Shown one piece after another: positions 12,839 to 23,107 of a DNA stretch of 64,000 bases. The stretch covers positions 1 through 64,000 of the forward strand of contig VXIS01000101.1 in NCBI GenBank assembly GCA_008704415.1, written 5' to 3'. Under the pieces are notes generated by a model that was not told where the DNA came from, did not search any database, and saw only the letters and a list, made by a program, of their open reading frames with translations. The stretch is from Sphaerosporella brunnea. Lineage: Eukaryota; Ascomycota; Pezizomycetes; Pezizales; Pyronemataceae. Position 1 is the stretch's first letter, and each line of letters opens with the position of its first letter. A program made the position numbers and the translations under genes.

Positions 12839-13460
12839 ATTGGCCGTGATAGCGATGGGATGCTCAGTGGGTATTGTAAATTGTAAATTGGCCTTGGGAT
12901 TGGGATTGGGAGTGTGGTTATATGTCAATCGTGTTTCTTTTTGTAAAGCAGTCGCGTTGGAATAGAATCTATTCAGATCTGATGGCCAAAAATCCCTCCG
13001 CCAAAATGCACATCGCAACTATGTCTTGGCCATAGGTATTTTGGCCACGAAAACGGGCATGGGGATCGCTTTTGTTTTTTTGACGGACCAGAGAACCGGA
13101 CCTGCCAAAGAGGCAACTTCGCGCCCGCTGGGTTCGAGTACTCTTACTGCTCGCACGTGATTGGGCATTCATGACGCTTCATTACATCATTGGCGATCCA
13201 CAAAGGGAAGATTTCCTACCTCAAAACCAACCGTAGCTGTTGCGCGCTCCAAGGAAGAGAGAGCCGTCGTCATACGTGCGCCGCGTTACTTAAGCCCTCA
13301 AGCTCGCCTTTTCTCCCTTGAGAGCCCCGCATCTCCATCCTCCCTCTCTTTACACAGCTATCTCCAAAGATAAATAAGCCGCAATCTAACCGGCTGCGAT
13401 TATCCCCAACTTTTGTCACTACGATATCCCGCATAGCAGAGAAAATAACGCCACATCAAT
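12839..13460. other. intergenic, promoter of the Ish1-repeat gene
   Basis: About 620 bp. Begins with the 3' flank of the mitochondrial protein gene, including the tandem ttgtaaattgtaaattgg. A pyrimidine-rich patch (13300-13360) precedes the ATG at 13461 and fits a fungal core promoter and leader. No further gene is seen. Confidence 0.5.
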
Positions 13461-15529
13461 ATGAAGTTTGCTAATCTGCTGCTCGTGGCGGCGATTGCAG
13501 GCGAGGCGGCGGCATCGTGGGGATTTGGAAAGAGTGGTGAGTTTCCTCCGATCGCGAATGTTTCGATATATTGGCGACACGCATCGATGTGAGGATTGCT
13601 GACAACTTTTTTCATTTGTTCACAGCATACAACAGGTGGCACGAAACAGAATTGGAGCGTTGGCTCAGCGATCACAACATCCCGTACCCAACACCAGCGG
13701 ACCGCAAAGATCTGGAAAAGATCGTACAGGACAACTGGCAGACGCGTGTGGTGGATTCCTACAAGAACTGGGATGCGCCGCAGCTGCAGAGCTACCTGAG
13801 CGAGGCCGGCCGGGAGCTGGACAAGAAGCAGAAGCAGGACAAGAACTGGCTCCTGCAGCAGGTCAAGGATGTGTGGCATGAAACCGAGAAGACGGCCGAG
13901 AATGCTTGGGAGGGCGTGAAGGATTGGATCTTCGATTCGTGAGTTCTTTCTTCCACTCCGCGGCCAGACGTGTTTGACGTGGTCGGGCCGCTTGGTGTGA
14001 CGTCATACTGACATTGTCGTGTTTGCGTCACACAGATGGAGCGAGAGCCAACTCAAAGCTTTCTTGGACCGCCATGGAATCCCCAACCCTAGCCCGAGGA
14101 CGCGCGACTCCTTGTTGGCTACGGTCCGCGAGAACTATCACAACGTGGCAGAGAAGCTCGGCGAGACTTATGCGTACCCCGGAAACTGGCTTTACGAGTC
14201 TTGGAGCGAGAGTGATCTCAAGTAAGTTGGCTTGCAATTGATTGGTTGGCTTTTGATTCTGACAATTCCAGGCGCTGGCTCGATGAGCACGGAATCCCCG
14301 CACCTCAGCCTACCACTCGTGACAAACTCATCGCCGCTGTTCGTCGCAATTCCCGTCTGGCGGCCCACAAGGCCCAGCGCGCCAAGGAAAAGGCTGCGCA
14401 GGTCGTCTCCGACACCATTTTCGATGCCTGGTCTGACAGCAAACTGAAAGAGTTCTTGGACAAGAACAACATCAAGGTTCCTCAGGGCTCCACCAGAAAC
14501 GAGCTTCTTGCTTTGGCCCGCCGCAACAAGGCTTACCTCACCGGTGACCGGGCTTACGATTCACTCACAAACGCTGCTAGTTCTGCTACCTCTGTCCTCG
14601 GTCAGAAGACTTCGCAGGCCACCGACGCTGCCAACCATTATGGTCAGGATGCTTTCGATCACATTATCGAGTACTGGAGTGAGACCCGTCTGAAGGCCTA
14701 CCTCGACTCCCGTGGTGTTCCCGTGCCTCAGGCTTCCAGGCGTGACGAGCTCCTCGCCAAGGTCCGTCTCAACAAGCACAAGGCTGCTAATGGCTTTGGT
14801 GCTTGGACTTTCGATACCTGGACTAAGGAGAACTTGAAGAAGTGGCTCCAGGACCGCGGCCAGAAGGTCTCTGACGACGCTGCTGTGTCTCGTGACCAGC
14901 TTTACCGCCAGGCCACTGAATATTACAACTCTGCCGCTGATTCGGCCACTTCCTATGCTTCAGATGCTTCCTCTTATGCCTCTGCCACCGGTGGTAGTGC
15001 TGCGTCTCACGCTACCGACTCGGTCGCTTCAGCTGCTTCCGTAGCCACCGAGTCTGCTTCCTCCCTCGGTTCCCAGGCGGCCGAGTCTGCTTCCTCGGCC
15101 GCCTCCGCCGGTACTGAGGTTGTTACCGATGCTTCTAAGCAGGCATTTGCCTCAATTACTTCTGCCCTGGCCCAGGCCACTGAAGCCGCTAAGGAAGCCG
15201 CCTTCGATACCTGGTCCGACTCCGACCTCAAGGCCTATCTCGACACTTACAACATCAAGACTTATCAGGGCACTCCGCGCAACGAGCTGATCGCGATGGC
15301 CCGCCGCAACGCTCACTATTTCCGCTATGGCGCTGAGGATCAAGGAGTGTTGGGACAGGTGCGCTCTGGCTTGGGCTGGGCCCAACACAAGCTCTCGGGC
15401 CTGCTTGGTTTTGGTGCCAAGGAGGCGCAGAAAGCTGGCAACCGCGCGTACGAAAGTGCGCAGAAGGCTGCTGATGCTGCCAAGGAGAAGGCTACCCAGG
15501 TCAAGGACCGTGCTAAGGAGGAGTTGTAA
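13461..15529 (+). CDS. ish1: Ish1/Msc1-family stress-response protein with eight Ish1 repeats
   Basis: Four exons: 13461-13536, 13626-13938, 14036-14221 and 14272-15529, giving 610 aa. A signal peptide (MKFANLLLVAAIAGEAAA) precedes eight copies of the Ish1 motif (W-[ST]-x-x-x-L-K-x-[WYF]-L-[DE]-x-x-[GN]-I-x-x-P, then R-[DN]-x-L). They start near residues 27, 68, 130, 186, 242, 325, 374 and 504. Copies 2 and 7 are the most diverged. An Ala/Ser-rich spacer of about 70 residues separates copies 7 and 8, and the C-terminus is an Ala/Lys amphipathic helix. In S. pombe Ish1 is a stress-induced protein of the nuclear envelope, and yeast Msc1 lies in the ER/nuclear envelope; the signal peptide fits that location. 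The introns fall inside or between the first repeats, consistent with growth by duplication. The preceding gene also looks stress-related, but no shared control is shown. Confidence 0.95.
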
Positions 15530-17203
15530 ATGGGGGTGATTTCTTTTGTGCTTGTTAGGGTATCGTGTATATTTGGTGCATTTGTTACTTTCGTTTTCTC
15601 TTTGCTTTGTTACGGATTGCCGAGTTTGTTGCGGTTTGCTTTTTCTTTTTGCATTTTTTATGATTTATGTGAGGCGAAAATGAGTACCATGGTGCTTTCT
15701 CGGGTTTATGTGGGGGCGTATTCGATACTAGCAATCAACACTGACATCGTTGTTTGTCCTATTTGATATGAGACTGAGCTTGGAATAGCTGCTTTCTCTC
15801 TGGTAAGTCTGCCGGGGATTGAACATGATGTTATGTGGACATCATTCTCGTCCTTCTACGGACGACAGTACCGTCATACGGCGCCAGTTTTCTGTGCTAA
15901 TTCGAAATGGTATCGGGCTTATCGACCTAGGTATCCCAAAAGCCTTCCACATGAGTGATGGTCAGTGTCGAGGTTTGGGGGAGGGATGTCAGCCTTAATC
16001 CGAAATTGACAGAGATGAGTTGTTGCGATCAGAAGGGAGTTGTTGGCCTTTTTTTAAAGGCATATCTGTTGACAGTGTGTGTCTATGCGAGCCTTCATTA
16101 TTTCTCAGGCTTTTGATACGGTTTACGCCAGGCCGGCTGGCCGAGCAGACGATGCATGGAAAAAAAAACATAACACAACACAACCGCTGGAGAAATTGTT
16201 GGAGGTCATCAATTGGTGGAAGAAAACCCCTCTTTGTCTTCTGCTCGGCAGGGCACTGCTGTAGCGAGCGTTGAGGATGGTGCAAAATTTTGTGTGGTGA
16301 CAGGTGTTTTGTAAGATACAGCGCCAAAGCGACAGGTCAAGGCAAAGGAACATGTTGTGGGAACAGGCAACCGCGCCAGGGCCGGTAATCTATCGGTAAT
16401 AAGCCAGTGTGGCTAACTGGGTGACTTCTCCACAGCGCGCAGTGACTTTGCCACATTGCCTGAGTACCGATATAATACGGTATTACCTTTCCCGGGCCCT
16501 CGCCCCACCAGTTCAGAGCGGTACGCAGGCCGCAATCAGTTATTTTGAGCCCGATACTGAGGATGAAGAAGACTCACGGGCCCGACCAGCAGACTAATGA
16601 TCACCCATCGCCAGTCCCGGTTCTTGCCCTCTCTAATTTCAGGCACGTAGCCAGAACCGCTGGGACCGTGTGTGTCTGGTCAAGTTTAGAATGGGCATAA
16701 TACTCCGCAGATCAAGGTATTTGATTTGAGAGCACTGGAAACTTCAATCAAAAGGGGGGTTTTGGGCTTGCGGTGATAGGTTTTTTTTTTTTTTTTTCGA
16801 GAAACAATGCTCTGGTGACGGGGTTTTCATCCGAAACAGCGCCGAAATGATGGTGGCAAACTACAGTAGAACATATATAACTGGGTGGGCCGGCAGGTCA
16901 TCGTTTATGCATACCCAGGCTGATTAAAGCTGCTGTTAGTGATTTCGATACTCGCCGTGAAAGATGTGAAGACCCTTCCGAGGAAAAATGCTTGCCCTGA
17001 TGCGGGTGCCTATGTTACGTCTCTGGGGGGCGAATACTTTTTTTTTCACGTATTTGTATTGTATGTTTGTAAGGACAGAATGAGCCAGCCTGGCTGTTTA
17101 ATCAGCTACTGAGAACGCTGGTGACGAAGGCAGCGCCTCCCGGGAAGAGAGGTCTGCAACTTTTAGAAGAGATTTTTGGGCACCCATCTACTTCCTGTGG
17201 GTT

Positions 17204-17237
<34 letters not shown>

Positions 17238-18018
17238 AACGTTGGCAGGTACTACGTCGTGGCTGTAACGGCGGCCCGGGGGGACTCGTTCAGAACAGGC
17301 AGGGACTGGAAGCGGATATGGGGATGGGAACAAGATGTATTCGCGAGGGAATATAGAGGTTCAAGTGGGAAGAAAGGAAAGTACACCGCAGAGCCACGCA
17401 GCCTCACGTCTGAGTTTTTATAATTGCGGCGTCTAACAGGACAGAACAGAAATTCTTAGGGGACACTTCTAGCTCGACATGTGTCGATGTGGTGCTTATG
17501 GATTGAGCGGGGGGGGGGGGGTTTGTGGTGGAACCCCGAGGTTCGTATGCAGGCATGTGAATATATTAACATATTAAAAGAGCGCGCTGCAGCCGCCGTT
17601 CCAATGGCTGTCCACGCTCCAAGCAGATCAGGCAGAGCGGCTACCCGTTCGCGAATCGACAAAGCTTCCAGGGAAAGCACTCTCGGGAGATCATGTCCGC
17701 CCTCGGACGAGCGATGTGCGGTGGGGTTTGATGAAACCGGCCTGGTGGAGGGGGCGTTGAGGTGTGACAGCGCCGCCGGGTATCGTTGAGCGTAAACTGT
17801 GTATTACTCTGTGGGTTTTCGGGCGCGGGTTTTGTTGTGACTTGCTTGCTCGTATGGTGTTTGTCGAGAATGAGAGAATTTAACAAGCTTGCATATACCC
17901 GCGGCGCTTTATCAGCTATCGCCGGCATCGGGAGCTTCTCCTTGATCAACTTTCCTGTATTGTGAACGTCGTCAAGGCCAAATTTCGGTTTCGGGTGAGA
18001 AATCATCATCCACGGAGT
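15530..18018. other. intergenic, start of gene-poor region
   Basis: Holds the T-rich 3' flank of the Ish1-repeat gene, T homopolymers at about 16782-16798 and 17203-17235, and a G run at 17510-17521. Short frames (for example 16409-16597 and 17481-17789, +) have no domain-like content or splice partners. No gene is supported. Confidence 0.5.
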
Positions 18019-18507
18019 ACTCTACACACGTCCGCAAGGCGCCTAAACAAACGAGAGAGCACCTCTTGAAGAGGTGCGCCAAGTGGCAGAAAGAGCAGGA
18101 TATCCTATGGAGGGCTATAGGTCTGGCGACGAAAGTAGGAGACAAGGAGGGATGGAAGAGGACCTCCACCCCTGTGGCCAGAGTCCTGGCAGACGCAAGA
18201 TGTACTGAAGCCATCTTGGGCTTCTTGGCTAGCACGCATGTCGGCAAGTGGCCAGAGCAGCCAAGAGAATGATCATGAACTGTTGCCTTTCCTTTTGTAT
18301 CTCCTTCATTTCCTTTGTTTCCTTTGTACTACCTCTTGTTCCCTTTGTTGTCTTTTACCAGTTGCGGATTTCCTTGGTGCGCCTACCAAGTCACGCCCGT
18401 CTGTGGACACCTGAGGTCCAAGGGTAGACTTCCTGTATACAACCATATGTCATGGCCGCAAGCGGCCGAATACATTATGATTAAAACAAAAAAAACTCTA
18501 CACACGT
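18019..18507 (+). mobile_element. 5'-truncated LINE (Tad1-like) insertion with 13-bp target duplication
   Basis: A direct repeat of 13 bp, actctacacacgt, lies at 18019-18031 and 18495-18507. Between them, an open frame runs in phase from 18033 to 18272 (stop TGA). It encodes the end of a LINE reverse-transcriptase polyprotein: a zinc-knuckle-like REHLLKRCAKW segment and the conserved closing motif (VARVLADARCTEAILGFL, then STHVG) seen in Tad1-like elements. A T-rich 3' UTR and an A-rich end (ttaaaacaaaaaaa) abut the second repeat. The exact duplication, 5' truncation and A-rich tail are the marks of target-primed reverse transcription. The copy cannot move by itself. Confidence 0.85.
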
Positions 18508-18705
18508 GTTGACACTCTATAGCATACCCGGACCTAAGGCGGACGCCTTATGCCAATGTAGGAGTTGTCAAAGCGAAGGGTTAGGGCTTCCACATAATGC
18601 CGCTGGAGGAGAAAGGTGTGGCAGGTTCAGGAGCAGGTAGAGGAGGAGGATGAATTTGATCAGCAGAGCACTGTATAGAGCGCTGTTGCTATATATAGTA
18701 CATAC

Positions 18706-19508
18706 CTTAGCAGGGGAGGGGTGTTTTTGAAAATTGTCATGGCCATGATGTGGCTCTTTCCCAGACGGTAAAGCTTATGTGATTGTTATATCATGCTCAG
18801 ACACAAGAAAGTGTGATATAATAGGTTTTCTAGAATAATGGTTGTCGCGGAAAGGATATTCCGTGGTAAACGCTATGATTGAGCAGAAAATGTTGGTTTG
18901 AAAATTTTTTTTGGACGAAAACCTCCTTCCAAAAGTAATCCAGATAGAGTGGTTATATAATGGTTAGACGTAGGTTAAAGTTGAGTGCAAAGTCGAGTGA
19001 CATCACGTGTTTCCGAGATTCATCAGCCATCGCAGCGATGGTGTTGAGTTTTTCAATCTGTCATATCTCTGTCATGAGTAGACTTCCGGCTTCGGTATCA
19101 TCACATCGGTTGCCTTTCCATATTGAGCCTACTGATGGCGTGGCTTCTGTTTTGGGGTTTGCGGAAGGCGAGGTGCATGACTCGACGGTGCTCATAATGA
19201 TGACGATGGGATCGAGATGGGGATGACTACTGCCGTCGCCGCGGCGTTGGGTGCGGCGAGTGTGCGGCGAGATGCGGAGAGGGGTATAAGCTTTCCACCG
19301 CATAATGGTCATATAATGGTTACTAGCAAAATAATTGTTTCGCTCACTAACCGTCAACCCATCCTCATAGACCTTATATGTGCGAGAGATTTTTGGCTTA
19401 ACGGGCATTATGTTGACCGTTTTGTGGCCGAAATGGTGACAGCAAAATCACGATTATATATAATGGTCATATTACGATTTTCAAAAACACCCCCCCTCCC
19501 CTGCTAAG
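18706..19508. mobile_element. 803-bp non-autonomous TIR element (hAT- or Tc1-like)
   Basis: The two ends are inverted repeats of about 35 bp starting CTTAGCAGGGGAGGGG and continuing TGTTTTTGAAAAT. They differ mainly in the length of one G run. The flanks read GTACATAC on the left and TTACATAC on the right, a 7/8 match that fits an 8-bp hAT duplication. The alternative is a TA duplication inside the CTTAG/CTAAG ends, which would fit Tc1/mariner. The interior has no long coding frame, and many copies of ATAATGGT-like words lie near both ends. It appears to have landed inside an older dispersed repeat. Confidence 0.75.
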
Positions 19509-19513
19509 TTACA

Positions 19514-19581
19514 TACATGTACTCTCAAATGTGCAGAGTTGACACCTTTTTGTTTCCCTCGCCTGCCCTAGATTAATACGG
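19514..19581 (+). repeat. diverged dispersed repeat, copy 1 (split by the TIR element)
   Basis: Shares tacatgtact..aaat.tg.agagttgac, a T/C tract and gatt.atacgg with 20711-20798. The matching left part (agcactgtatagagcgctgt) is found before 18706, so the TIR element interrupts this copy. Confidence 0.45.
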
Positions 19582-21795
19582 GGTGTCCCAGGCTTTTCAT
19601 CAACAATCAAGTAAAGAAAGACCTCAGAGTTCATGATCCCTTGTGATGGAGCAGATGCAAAAAAGCCTATGTGGTGTAGTGGCACACAAAAGGCAGAGAG
19701 CCCCTGGGGGCGGTGGGCTCTAATCCGGGCTTTCTCGTGGGAATACGTGGGTATTCCCATCATGCGGATTTTTTTTGGTCCGGGTAGTGGGTCATATAAT
19801 ATCACTCGATAAATTCACTCACAAATCGGTACCTGCTGCTAACGTCACCGGGCATAATGGAAGTTCAATGCTCTTCTGTATTCCCACAAGTCGGCCGAGG
19901 CAGGACTTGGAGTTAGTATAGACATGATTCCACAGCCCATCAAGTGCTTTTCTTCCTGGTTTTTTTTTTTGTCGGATAGACCGAAGACTAGGGGTCGATT
20001 ATTATAAATTAAGCCCATAACAAACATTACTATACAGTACGTTTGTGAAAAACAAAGTTCGCGCCAACACCGAGTGATGCCCCGTTATTCAGGGGTATTT
20101 TTTTCAGGGGTTTTCAACGTCAGGTCGGCAGCGAGAGCTCCAACAGGTGCGCGACAGCCTACAACTCCTCTTCAAGTTCAAGACCCATGAGCAACTCCTC
20201 GGTGTCTAGTAATTCCGTCTCTTCAACCTTATACCAACTGCGTGATTCCGTGGAGGAACGCTCCAGGATACGCCCATTGATATACATGTAGGATGAGACG
20301 ATTTCTCTTTTTTTTGAGGTTTCTAGTAGAAAAACGCTCTAAACGCTCAGAATTGGAGAGGGTGTGTGGGAGACTAAGAGCAAGTACAGCCAGCTCTGTC
20401 GCCCATCAAAGCATTATCACATTCATCGGAGAAGAGAGGGGCTTTATACACCATGGCCGGCGTCTATTATCTCACTTCCAAGATTCACACAACGCCAACG
20501 GCCCTTTTCTTCCTCACTTTTTTGCGCGCGGCGAGAACTCTTTCTCTCTTTTATCCAGTGCCAGTGCTGTGCAGCTGCGAGTCATACAGAGTTTTATACC
20601 TCTCTCGAGCGCGGCCATAACTTAGGTTTCGCAACCGAAACGTAGGTAATCGAACCGCAATACCCTACCGAAGACCCGCTGCACTATAGTAGAGCACGAA
20701 AGCTGTCTGTATACATGTACTTAAATATGTAGAGTTGACCTGTTTTTTTTTACCCTCCCATTATTCGCCCGCCCCGCCTTACGTCTGGATTGATACGGTA
20801 TGTTTACGCTTTCAGCTGTCCATGCAAATAATCTGCCATGACTGCCTGTGTGTTGGCGATGAAACAGTAGGATTGGCTCACAGTGGCCGAGCACCGAAGA
20901 AAGTCTCCCCGTGATCTGTGAGGGAGAGGTGGTTGATGGAGTGAAACGAACAGAGGGCTGGAAGAATGATCGAAGGCTTAATGCAAAGATAGAAAGATAG
21001 GGTTAGGGTGTTGGCTCATCTCATTGCTTCAACGACGTCACCCGAACTTTGGAAAACAAAACACCACCACTGTTTGGCGACCTCCTCAGAAATAACATTC
21101 GAAGGAACTGTTGGAGTTGATCTGCTCCGCCTTGAAAGTAGATTTTTGCTTTGAAAAGTGAGCGCAGTGGAGTGGTTGAGCGACGCTGCAGCTAGGCCGT
21201 GATTATGCCCACGTCGGGCTTACGCCCCTTTCCCTCGGTACGCAGCGTCGAGCACTTGAAAGTAGAGTTCGAAAATAGCTTTTTAAGGCCGGGGCAGAAC
21301 AACTCTATTTGTTGCTGGTATCGTTAGTGATAAGGGAGGGCTGAGGACGGGTATCTCCAGAAGTCGGATGCACGTTCACAACAACAGCTGTTAAGGGCTG
21401 TAGAAAAGCAGATTAGTAACAGCGCTTGACATGAGCCCAGTCGGCCCGCAGCTTGCACTCTGTGGGCCAGCTTGGCAGGCTGGATTGCGACGGCTGGGCA
21501 GAGGAGGTGGCCGGCCTGCCGTCATCTGCGGGTGATGAGAGCGGACACGGTGAGCGTTCTTGACGAGGAGTCTGGTAATCGGAATATTTGAGTGAAAAAT
21601 GGAGGGCAAATCTCGGGCTTTTTGCGAGTGTTTTCACAACTTTCCCACACCGTCATCGCCTGAACCCGGCGTTCTTCTGCGACGAAGCATGGATCACTTC
21701 ATATCTGCACCGGCAGGCTCTGACGCCGCAAGCGTGGCTTCCTCTGGGTTGTTATTGCGATATCGGTTCCTAGCACACTATTTTCTCCTGAACTA
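19582..21795. other. gene-poor stretch with repeat remains
   Basis: Apart from the dispersed repeat at 20641-20798, it holds a T run at 19962-19972, a short palindromic word (gggaatacgtgggtattccc, 19739-19758) and unremarkable sequence. No protein gene is supported. Confidence 0.45.
20641..20798 (-). repeat. dispersed repeat copy 2, possibly a tRNA-derived SINE
   Basis: The 20711-20798 part matches 19514-19581. On the minus strand the adjoining sequence carries a Pol III A-box-like word (tagtgcagcggg, near 20680-20690) and, about 35 bp on, a B-box-like word (gcggttcgattacc, near 20646-20660). That spacing is seen in tRNA genes and tRNA-derived SINEs. It does not fold into a complete tRNA by eye, so a functional tRNA is not called. 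Confidence 0.35.
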
Positions 21796-22086
21796 GCGAT
21801 CCCTGGGAGTGCGGTATCGGACATTGAAACTGCGACTTCCTCTATACCAAGCTCCCAGGTCAAGAGGCCTGTTCGGAAGAGTCATTTCTGGAATCCCGCC
21901 AACGGCGTAGAAATCATTCAAAATGGCAAAGTGCGTTGGAAATGTGTCCCTTTGTTTAATTGCGTGGCTTGCCTTCTTACCAAGCAATAATACAGGGTCC
22001 CGGACGCAATGCTATCACACTGCAGCACCTCCGCCTGCAATGCTATTGATCACCTGAAAGAGAAGCACGGTATAGTTAGGACCTGA
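21796..22086 (+). pseudogene. hAT-type transposase N-terminal (BED-like zinc finger) relic
   Basis: One reading frame with a single internal TAA (near 21990) reads KRPVRKSHFWNPANGVEII, then NGKVRWKC, and after the stop ACNAIDHLKEKHGIVR. The order F-W-N, R-W-[RK]-C, a short loop and N-x-[IL]-x-H-L-x-x-x-H-[GK]-I is the zinc-finger pattern at the start of many fungal hAT transposases. No catalytic part follows before other sequences begin, so this is a fragment. The gap between the Cys pair and the His pair is irregular, so the family call is moderate. Confidence 0.5.
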
Positions 22087-23107
22087 ACGGTGGCTCGGTC
22101 ACTGTGCCACAACCTTGTCTCTCCTCCGTATTGACGAAGAGATCCAATAGGTATTCCACAGGGATCAAGCAAGCATCAGCATACTCTGGACACCACTTTT
22201 GTTTTCAAAAGCCCCTGCTGAGGTGGATTTCGGCAACAACTTCAGTGTGGTTGAGCATGGCACCTTTCGCTTATATCTACAAGGTCAACCAAATTGCGAT
22301 TCCAAAGACTTTGCCACCTAAGGATGTCCGATACGTCGATACAGTACTCTATTGTCTCTATTGTCGTGTATTGTACGAGGTTGTGAACAAAAGTCGTGGG
22401 ACACCCACACCAAAATGCCGCTTAACAGGCCGCCGAAAAGCCCAAAAATTTTGGTGACAACCATACTTAAACTGTTTACTAGAACACAGCATAAATGTCA
22501 ACTTTGAGCAGATTTTTTTTTTTGACCAAGTGGTGAGTGAGGGGTGTTGATGGTTTCGCAAGCCATCGGCTCAGAACAGCACTGTAAGCGCCTTTTTGCA
22601 GGACACAATGAATGCTACCACCTTCTACAAATTCTCTCTCAACAACCTACAGGATTCAAGTCTTGAATTTTTTTTGCTGTTAAAGGCACATGCTTGTTTG
22701 CATGTTGTAAGTTTCTCGAAATTATTCTAAACCGTTGGCATATATTCTGATGTGGACTGTAACAGGCCATTTTGGTGCAGCTGCAGCGGGTGTCCCACGA
22801 CTTTTGTCCACACGTATCTAGCTGTGAAGCTGACTCGATAAAAGCCAAGCCATAAAGTGCGGCCTGTGGGAAGAAACGTTTGTTTGAAGAACGCTGAGTG
22901 CCCGCCGAGCGCCCGTAACGAAATATGACTGAGACTGCCCACGCCAGGCGGGTGCGGTCGCGATCACGTAACTTTGCGCGAAAAAAATAAATTTTACTCA
23001 CTATGTAGATACAAAAAAAGCGATGCCGCGGCGATCAGGGCAACGTGACCGACTCGGAAGGAAATCTACGTAGCAACTTTTATGTGCAGAACTAACAACG
23101 CCGAGCA
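22087..23107. other. intergenic stretch containing a MITE
   Basis: Apart from the 439-bp MITE at 22376-22814, no gene or recognisable element is seen. Frames are short and stop-rich. Confidence 0.45.
22376..22814. mobile_element. 439-bp Tc1/mariner-like MITE
   Basis: Terminal inverted repeats begin CGAGGTTGTGAACAAAAGTC on the left and (complement) CGTGTGGACAAAAGTCGTGG on the right. Both run on into GGGACACCC, and CACCAAAATG and AACAGG words recur further in on both sides. Each end abuts a TA dinucleotide (22374-22375 and 22815-22816), the target duplication expected for Tc1/mariner elements. There is no transposase frame. A related end is present at 59941. Confidence 0.8.

Noticed and set aside
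12149..13018. 289-codon open frame on the minus strand
   Set aside because: Antisense shadow of the mitochondrial-protein gene; Arg/Ser/Pro-rich with no domain, while the plus-strand gene has a presequence and an intron.
20641..20700. Possible functional tRNA gene on the minus strand
   Set aside because: A- and B-box-like words are present, but the acceptor and anticodon stems do not pair; more likely a SINE-like repeat.
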